Assembly (NCBI GenBank): GCA_963989385.1
Contig: OZ022498.1
Location: forward strand, 2,735,501-2,799,500
Origin: Ctena decussata
Taxonomy: Eukaryota; Mollusca; Bivalvia; Lucinida; Lucinidae
Length of the DNA stretch: 64,000 nt
Direction: 5' to 3'
A program made the translations under genes and the position numbers. The notes beneath the pieces were generated by a model. It did no database searches, had not been told where the DNA came from, and worked only from the letters and a program-made list of their open reading frames with translations. Shown here in pieces: positions 62,658 through 64,000 of this stretch. Within the stretch, counting starts at the first letter, position 1. The number at the start of each line of letters is the position of its first letter.

Positions 62658-64000
62658 TAGCTCACCTGAGCCAGAGGCTCCAGGGGAGGTTATAGTATAG
62701 GTAGGCTTCGTTGTCCATCGTACGTCTGTCGTCCGGCCACAATTTCAAATGACCTCCTCTGAAACCCTGGGCCGATTGTAACCAAATTTCATATGCAGGC
62801 TCCAGGAGTCTTAGGAATGATAATTTGTTCAAACATCCTGGTCACATGACCAACATGGCCACCACGCCCATATATGATAAAAACCCTTAAAATCTTCACC
62901 AGAACCAATAGGCAGATGGCCTTGAAACTTGGTATGGAGCATCGGGTAAGCGAGTACTACCATGATTGTTTAAATTATGACCTTGGGCTGATTTTGACTG
63001 TTTTTATGGTAAGTTAAATTTGCTTCCGTGTGCTTTTATATGGAAAATGCTAGAACATATGATATCTGGGAAACCGTTGAAAATTTTGGGCTAAAAGTTG
63101 GTGTGTTCAGCCATTTTACTGAGTACATGAAGATTCAGAGTACAAGAGATCAAGGTCATTCTTTCTCTTATCTTTCAACAATTTTAAACATCTCCTCAAA
63201 AGCCAATGGGCCAATTGTATCGAAATTTCACATAGAGTCTCCAGGGGTTGATGGATAAAAAATTTGTTCAAACGGTCCAGGTCACATGACCAACATGGCC
63301 GCTGCACTCATATATGTTAAAAAGCTTCAAAAATCTTCTGCAGAACCAATAGACCAATGACCTTGAAATTTGGTATGTAGCATAAAGTACTCAAGTACTA
63401 CCAAGATTGTTCAAATGATGATCTTAGGTTGACCAGGACCTTTCTTATGGCAAGGTCAAATATGTGGAAAGGCTAGAACATAAGGTTTCATGGTAAGTTT
63501 TGAAGATTTGGGCCTAGAAATTGGTAAATAGTCATTTTAATGAGTACATGAAAATTTATGAGTACAAAAAGTCAAGGTCATTCTTTGACCTTTAACCCAG
63601 GTCTTTTATATTTTGACATTTTCAAACTTCATCTCAAAAGCCACTGGGCCAGTTGTAACCAAAATTCATTTGTGAGCCTCCAGGGCTTGGGAGAACAAAA
63701 AGTTGTTCAAACTATCCAGGTCACATAATCAACATGGCCACCATGCCCATATATGGCAATGACCTTTAAAAAATTTCTTCGTAAGAACCAATTGACCAAT
63801 GACCTTCAAACTTGATAAGTAGCATCGTGTACTCAAGTTCTTCCAAGGTTGTTCAAATTATGACCTTTAATTGACCTTGTCCTTTTCTACAGCAAGTTCA
63901 AATATGGGAAAAATGCTAGAACATAGATTTTATGGGAAATTTTGAAGATTTTGGCCTAAAAGTTGGTATATACATTCATCTTAATGAGGTCATGAAGAAT
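62658..64000 (+). repeat. Long dispersed repeat 'L', running off the right edge
   Basis: AGCTCACCTGAGCCAGAGGC head; units with GGTCACATGACCAACATGGC near 62845, 63280 and 63718; GACCTTGAAACTTGGTATG words. No intact frame. Confidence 0.75.

Overview
The window looks like animal nuclear DNA, most likely from a bivalve mollusc. The few coding exons are small, lie on the minus strand, and have GT/AG introns of 3-10 kb. Almost everything else is mobile or repeated DNA: short foldback elements, a nested pearl/Helitron-like array with (GACA)n tails, Tc1/mariner-like and piggyBac-like elements, decayed LINE reverse transcriptases and a long dispersed repeat of a kind I associate with bivalves. The bivalve assignment is inference from repeat style and protein content; nothing here identifies a species.

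Two minus-strand genes can be supported. (1) Nkx6: positions 5753-5276 hold the first coding exon of an NK6-class homeobox repressor, ending at a clean donor. The homeobox exon is not visible, so the first intron runs off the left edge. (2) A secreted protein gene that I assembled from six exons between 50279 and 15674: signal peptide (50279-50212), a six-cysteine module (42374-42282 plus 39171-39134), two thrombospondin type-1 repeats (32975-32823 and 23072-22878) and a C-terminal peritrophin-A/CBM14-like chitin-binding domain (15849-15674). The phases run 2, 2-2, 2-1, 1-1, 1-1, 1 and sum to 723 nt, giving 240 residues and a stop. A TATA box lies upstream and an ATTAAA signal lies after the stop. 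This gene is the most interesting object in the window.

Layout: 1-1212 long dispersed repeat (minus); 1.2-5.3 kb Nkx6 intron with repeats; 5.3-5.75 kb Nkx6 exon; 5.75-15.6 kb intergenic repeats, including a hairpin element family ('B') and a TTAA-flanked element; 15.6-50.4 kb the TSP1/chitin-binding gene, its introns packed with a 34-bp satellite (16.55-18.29 kb), Tc1-like foldbacks (20-22.4 kb), a broken LINE RT (23.9-27.3 kb), the pearl-like nest (28.9-31.0 kb) and a Myb/SANT-carrying element (36.0-37.1 kb); 50.4-64 kb repeats only, ending in tandem arrays with nuclear-receptor half-sites and X-box-like palindromes.

A ~236-bp almost fully palindromic element ('family A', termini GAGCCGCGACACGA) occurs sixteen times, about once per 4 kb. 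Where flanks are intact it shows a four-base A-N-N-T duplication. Family letters used below are local labels only.
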